Assembly: GCA_036752465.1 (NCBI GenBank)
Contig: DAIOSQ010000101.1
Coordinates: 1-6,810, forward strand
Length of the DNA stretch: 6,810 nucleotides
Direction of reading: 5' to 3'
Source of the DNA: DAIOSQ01 sp036752465
GTDB taxonomy: Bacteria; Pseudomonadota; Gammaproteobacteria; Legionellales; Legionellaceae
Shown here: positions 6,801 through 6,810 of the stretch, in pieces
How positions within the stretch are numbered: position 1 is the stretch's first letter
Layout: every line of letters begins with the position of its first letter
Notes under the pieces: model-generated
The model's input: the letters and a program-made list of their open reading frames with translations, nothing else
What the model was told of the DNA's origin: nothing
Database searches by the model: none
Translations under genes and position numbers: made by a program

Positions 6801-6810
6801 GTCTATCGTG

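Overview
The window looks like a piece of a gammaproteobacterial chromosome. It carries well-conserved rimO, mdfA-type and rnhB genes and a POT-family transporter. RimO, RNase HII and MdfA all read like gammaproteobacterial versions. Moderate GC and the POT sequence style suggest a Legionellales-like lineage, but that is only an impression and cannot be settled from the sequence. There is no sign of phage, plasmid, IS element, CRISPR array or RNA gene.

Block 1 (1-1800) appears to be the edge of a surface-polysaccharide or sugar-nucleotide cluster. On the + strand is the 3' part of a thiamine-diphosphate enzyme of the acetolactate-synthase type. It is interrupted by an in-frame TGA inside its cofactor-binding motif and has other damaged motif positions. 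Converging on it, with only 3 bp between the stop codons, is an intact extended-SDR NAD-dependent sugar epimerase/dehydratase on the - strand. This kind of pair occurs in pathways for branched-chain deoxysugars of O-antigens (yersiniose-type). The block starts AT-rich (about 33% GC over bases 1-120), whereas sampled stretches further right are 50-57%.

Block 2 (1886-3369) is rimO on the - strand, encoding the methylthiotransferase that modifies ribosomal protein S12. A good sigma70-type promoter lies in the 134-bp region it shares with the divergent transporter gene. rimO and the SDR gene point the same way and are separated by 85 bp containing a hairpin.

Block 3 (3370-6752) is three + strand genes: an MdfA-type drug/proton antiporter, RNase HII (rnhB, with a textbook Shine-Dalgarno that fixes its start at 4659), and a POT/PTR2-family proton-coupled transporter. 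mdfA and rnhB are 44 bp apart and probably share a transcript. The POT protein lacks the usual transmembrane-7 glutamate and the signature asparagine, so its coupling or substrate may be atypical. The last 58 bases hold overlapping inverted repeats that may be a terminator or part of a dispersed palindromic repeat cut by the window edge.

I see no convincing new multi-gene system. The points most worth checking are the broken ThDP enzyme beside an intact partner gene, the altered POT transporter, the C9 tract in rimO, and the palindromes at the right edge.
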